Below, piece by piece: positions 63,361 to 64,000 of a stretch of 64,000 nt of DNA. Position numbers and translations under genes: made by a program. The notes beneath the pieces were generated by a model. The model did no database searches. It had not been told where the DNA came from and saw nothing but the letters and a program-made list of their open reading frames with translations. This DNA comes from Streptomyces sp. NBC_01717 (GTDB lineage: Bacteria > Actinomycetota > Actinomycetes > Streptomycetales > Streptomycetaceae), in assembly GCF_036248255.1 (NCBI RefSeq), contig NZ_CP109179.1, forward strand, positions 620,001 through 684,000, written 5' to 3'. Every line of letters begins with the position of its first letter. Within the stretch, counting starts at the first letter, position 1.

Positions 63361-63573
63361 AGGTGACCACCTATGAAACAATGGCGCCGGAGACCAGGCG
63401 GGGGAGCGGGGCCATATCCGCGATCTGTTTACGATTCGTGGGGTCAGGCGGCGTTCGCCGACGGTGGTGTCTCATCTGGGGGTGCCCCGGACACGCCGGT
63501 GATGGCGCGGCGATCTGCCCAGTCCCTGGCTCTGACGTTTGATCACGCTTTCATCCCCGAAGGAGAGAACCCC

Positions 63574-64000
<427 letters not shown>

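Overview
The window is high-GC actinobacterial DNA, almost certainly Streptomyces. The pointers are an RpoA of the Streptomyces type, lineage-typical families (DUF2231, and relics resembling DUF5753, DUF6461 and DUF6221), GTG/TTG starts, and IS701, IS110, IS5, ISAzo13 and IS630 elements. Dense mobile DNA and relics, three ParA loci and two replication modules point to a large plasmid (perhaps linear) or a plasmid-derived chromosome arm. The sequence alone cannot say which.

Layout. (1) 1-5294: a type I-E CRISPR-Cas locus: start of casA, full cas3, a leader and a 33-repeat array. (2) 5.3-8.5 kb: small genes of unknown function, an IS5-family element beside an IS110 relic, and a frameshifted DUF6221-like gene. 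(3) 8.6-17.3 kb: one 2890-residue toxin-like protein ending in a predicted zinc-metallopeptidase domain. (4) 17.4-25.5 kb: a complete IS701 element among decayed genes (IS3, lipoprotein, DUF4097, SUKH, GAF/PP2C, DUF5753), with two intact genes: a DUF2231 membrane protein and an isolated rpoA. (5) 25.9-34.9 kb: a secreted phytase-like protein, ISAzo13, a broken IS5, a DinB-type enzyme, an IS630 relic, and an IS5 element that carries a passenger gene and has an IS110 inserted in its transposase. (6) 35-39.5 kb: small hypothetical genes and a complete amino-acid ABC importer operon. (7) 39.9-48.4 kb: three ParA-type loci with four copies of the palindrome TATTACGCCGTAATA. (8) 49-52.3 kb: relics and an intact IS630 with an apparent passenger gene. 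(9) 52.7-60.4 kb: two tandem, paralogous replication modules (iterons, Prim-Pol primase, P4/D5-type helicase, small third gene). Their iterons differ by one base (CAGTCCCT versus CAGTCGCT). (10) 61-64 kb: an ECF sigma factor, a TnpB relic, an unidentified gene behind a 29-bp palindrome, and the start of htpG.

The replication and partition regions look like the backbone of a multi-replicon plasmid. The CRISPR locus, the giant toxin, rpoA, htpG and the importer look like cargo. The two replication modules appear to be an ancient duplication or cointegrate in which each Rep set and its iterons diverged together. With the triple partition locus this is the most unusual part of the window. No database search was possible, so family names rest on recognised motifs.
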